Below are positions 60,156 through 61,126 of a stretch of DNA of 61,126 nucleotides, piece after piece. Source of the DNA: a virus; IMG/VR virus record IMGVR_UViG_3300025305_000017, positions 1 through 61,126 of that record; one strand, given 5' to 3'. Every line of letters starts with the position of its first letter. The first letter of the stretch is position 1. Position numbers and translations under genes: made by a program. Below the pieces are notes generated by a model. That model did not search any database. It was not told the DNA's origin and saw only the letters and a list, made by a program, of their open reading frames with translations.

Positions 60156-60272
60156 GGGACACTCCTTGAGGGCGAGGACGCCCTTTAAAAAATGGTGATT
60201 GTATTGAACGATCTTCCACCCTTGCGCCTCATAGTGCGCGCGGTGGGCTGATGGTATGTATTTGGCGAGCAA
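60156..60272 (-). other. in-frame coding extension upstream of the DUF6378 gene
   Basis: From a TTG at 60272 the frame reads 39 residues (IPSAHRAHYEAQGWKIVQYN and more) straight into the DUF6378-like start, without a stop. The pattern resembles small stand-alone phage proteins that I recall. It may be a fused N-terminal domain, with the internal ATG at 60155 giving a shorter form. There is no clear ribosome site for the TTG. Confidence 0.4.
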
Positions 60273-60273
60273 T

Positions 60274-60486
60274 CTAATGAATGGAGGTTATCTTGATGTC
60301 CACTCCCCCAACGTCGCCATTGTCTGGGTGTAGGTCTGATTCGTCAGTGGGAAGATACACCAACACCTGACATGCGCAATTTGGGCAGTGTAGGTTGGTG
60401 ACCATGAAGTAAACGATGCCGTCTTCTTCCTCGCAATCGTGATCTCCACCCCATATCAACTGTGTCTTACAATGCCAGCAATTCAC
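60274..60486 (-). CDS. zinc-ribbon protein (70 aa)
   Basis: VNCWHCKTQLIWGGDHDCEE opens the protein. CWHC and the later CPNCAC form a zinc site. The family is common in small phage proteins. The GTG at 60486 after GGGGAGGGAG is chosen over upstream in-frame codons. It overlaps the stop of the small upstream frame by GTGA. Confidence 0.65.
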   Translation of the reverse strand: MNCWHCKTQLIWGGDHDCEEEDGIVYFMVTNLHCPNCACQVLVYLPTDESDLHPDNGDVGGVDIKITSIH

Positions 60487-60602
60487 GATCTCCCTCCCCT
60501 GCAACGGCTCCACATCCTGCGCCACAACCAACCATCCGCCATTGCAACCTTACGCGCAACCCACCTCATCAAAGATGAGTGCCACAACCAATGGCGATAC
60601 AC
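60483..60602 (-). CDS. possible small basic protein (39 aa)
   Basis: The frame, Trp/Arg-rich (GWLWRRMWSRCRGGRS at the end), fills the gap between the exported protein and the zinc-ribbon gene. Its stop overlaps the next GTG start. The start GTG at 60602 follows GAGG very closely. Coding is uncertain. Confidence 0.3.
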   Translation of the reverse strand: MYRHWLWHSSLMRWVARKVAMADGWLWRRMWSRCRGGRS

Positions 60603-60604
60603 CC

Positions 60605-60985
60605 TCAATGGGCCATTCCAATGTTGGGAAGGATGAGATCCTGCTCCATGCCCGTACTGATAGCACACACTTCCCTAGATGGGAAAGTGACGAACAATCC
60701 CCAATTACCAGTGTTGTGGTTGCGATGGAGGGTGAGAACACTCTGGAACTCGTTCATGCCCCACCACAATGGGTCCATACCGTAGGCGGGCTTTAAATTC
60801 TTGAGGAACTGTGGGGAGTAGTCGCAGTCGATTGTGATGTACTCTGTGCCGCTCTTCGGTACCTTAGGTACCATAGGTACCCTCTTAGGTACAAGCTTTA
60901 AGTTAGTATCTAAATTAGTACAGTACCCATATAGGGGTACCAACAAGGTACCTAGAAACAGTAGTGCTGTAATTGTTCTCAACAT
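60605..60985 (-). CDS. small exported protein with GGTACC-encoded VPK repeats
   Basis: A 126-residue protein with a signal peptide (LRTITALLFLGTLLVPLYGY). Residues about 32-46 (VPKRVPMVPKVPKS) are encoded by clustered GGTACC sites. The mature part has an NWGLFVTFPSREVCAIS region resembling that of the lipoprotein at 16949-17317. It starts at ATG 60985 after GGAG. An upstream frame to 61003 lacks a better ribosome site. Probably periplasmic. Confidence 0.65.
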   Translation of the reverse strand: MLRTITALLFLGTLLVPLYGYCTNLDTNLKLVPKRVPMVPKVPKSGTEYITIDCDYSPQFLKNLKPAYGMDPLWWGMNEFQSVLTLHRNHNTGNWGLFVTFPSREVCAISTGMEQDLILPNIGMAH

Positions 60986-61009
60986 GTGAACTCCTCGGTA
61001 CATGGTACC
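60858..61009. repeat. cluster of GGTACC palindromes
   Basis: Six GGTACC sites (60858, 60867, 60876, 60936, 60947, 61004) and two GGTACA variants (60888, 60997) lie within 152 bases. Three are spaced exactly nine bases apart. They cover the 5' part and leader of the exported-protein gene. Confidence 0.85.
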
Positions 61010-61020
61010 ATTTTATTTTT

Positions 61021-61034
61021 AGGGGGTGCCCCCT
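61021..61034. repeat. G/C hairpin in the leader of the exported-protein gene
   Basis: AGGGGG and CCCCCT flank a two-base centre. A T-rich stretch (61010-61020) precedes it on the plus strand, which is an A-rich stretch in the direction of the genes, so it is not a terminator. It may be part of a promoter or operator. Confidence 0.4.
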
Positions 61035-61111
61035 TTGTGAAACTATCCAGAAGATAGCAAAATGGGGGGTGGGGGTCAAGTAACAGAGAAGATGTAAGAA
61101 GATAAGTATGG

Positions 61112-61126
61112 GGGGCGCACAGAAGG
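61112..61126. repeat. 15-bp terminal direct repeat, right copy
   Basis: Exact copy of positions 1-15. It lies in the G-rich noncoding stretch after a G6 run. The duplicated bases should be counted once if the genome is circularised, giving a unit of 61,111 bp. Confidence 0.75.

Noticed and set aside
61021-61034. Hairpin as a terminator of the late unit
   Set aside because: The T-rich side lies before the stem in the plus direction and becomes A-rich in the gene direction, so it does not make an intrinsic terminator.

Overview
The window reads as one complete, circularly closed genome of a tailed double-stranded DNA phage. Its first 15 bases recur exactly as its last 15 bases, and the gene order makes sense across the join: small terminase, accessory genes, large terminase, portal. 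The unit would be about 61.1 kb. There is a large terminase, portal, scaffold, HK97-type capsid protein and head-tail adaptors, but no tail tube, sheath, tape-measure or baseplate genes. Together with very large virion proteins and an 800-residue P22-like portal, this points to a short-tailed (podovirus-like) phage. Several structural genes match, from memory, families common in phages of marine bacteria, and the lysis genes, an LPP20-type lipoprotein and the lipoboxes point to a Gram-negative, probably proteobacterial, host. That host assignment is inference. I see no tRNA gene, integrase, repressor-integrase module, CRISPR array, DNA polymerase or RNA polymerase.

Layout. Positions 1-331 (with 61010-61126 across the join) are G-rich and apparently noncoding. 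The small terminase gene (332-859, minus) is followed by a 1.09 kb divergent intergenic region (860-1948) with inverted repeats. From 1949 rightward runs an early cassette: a MoxR-type AAA+ ATPase, a DUF3150-like coiled-coil protein, a zinc metallopeptidase/VWA protein, a 295-residue protein of unknown function and two small proteins. The intergenic gaps of this cassette carry two recurring, base-pair-conserving hairpin elements. A short minus-strand block (10167-7173) encodes a RusA-type resolvase, a small protein, a primase-helicase and another small protein. The plus strand resumes at 10193 with a Fe-S PD-(D/E)XK nuclease, a DUF1071/Rad52-type annealing protein, an HNH protein, a ribbon-helix-helix protein, a second PD-(D/E)XK protein, a DUF4384 protein, an HTH protein, an LPP20 lipoprotein and several zinc-finger miniproteins, ending at 16971.

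Everything from 61003 down to 16949 is on the minus strand and forms the late region. Reading in transcription order from the small terminase and across the join, it holds two exported or zinc-ribbon proteins, a DUF6378-like protein, an adenine methyltransferase, two tiny membrane peptides, the large terminase, portal, a GroES-like co-chaperonin, scaffold and major capsid. A strong terminator follows the capsid gene. Next come decoration-like proteins, small basic proteins, head-tail adaptors, tail fibre proteins, a tail protein, a set of internal virion proteins (GNAT-like, Gly/Gln-rich, SleB-type hydrolase), a 4069-residue polyvalent protein that takes up one fifth of the genome, a holin, a lysozyme and a small lipoprotein.

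How it fits together: replication and recombination depend on the phage primase-helicase, annealing protein, nucleases and resolvase, with the DNA polymerase presumably supplied by the host. The early MoxR/VWA cassette is the least understood part and the best candidate for an undescribed system, because four of its intergenic spacers carry the paired RNA-like elements.
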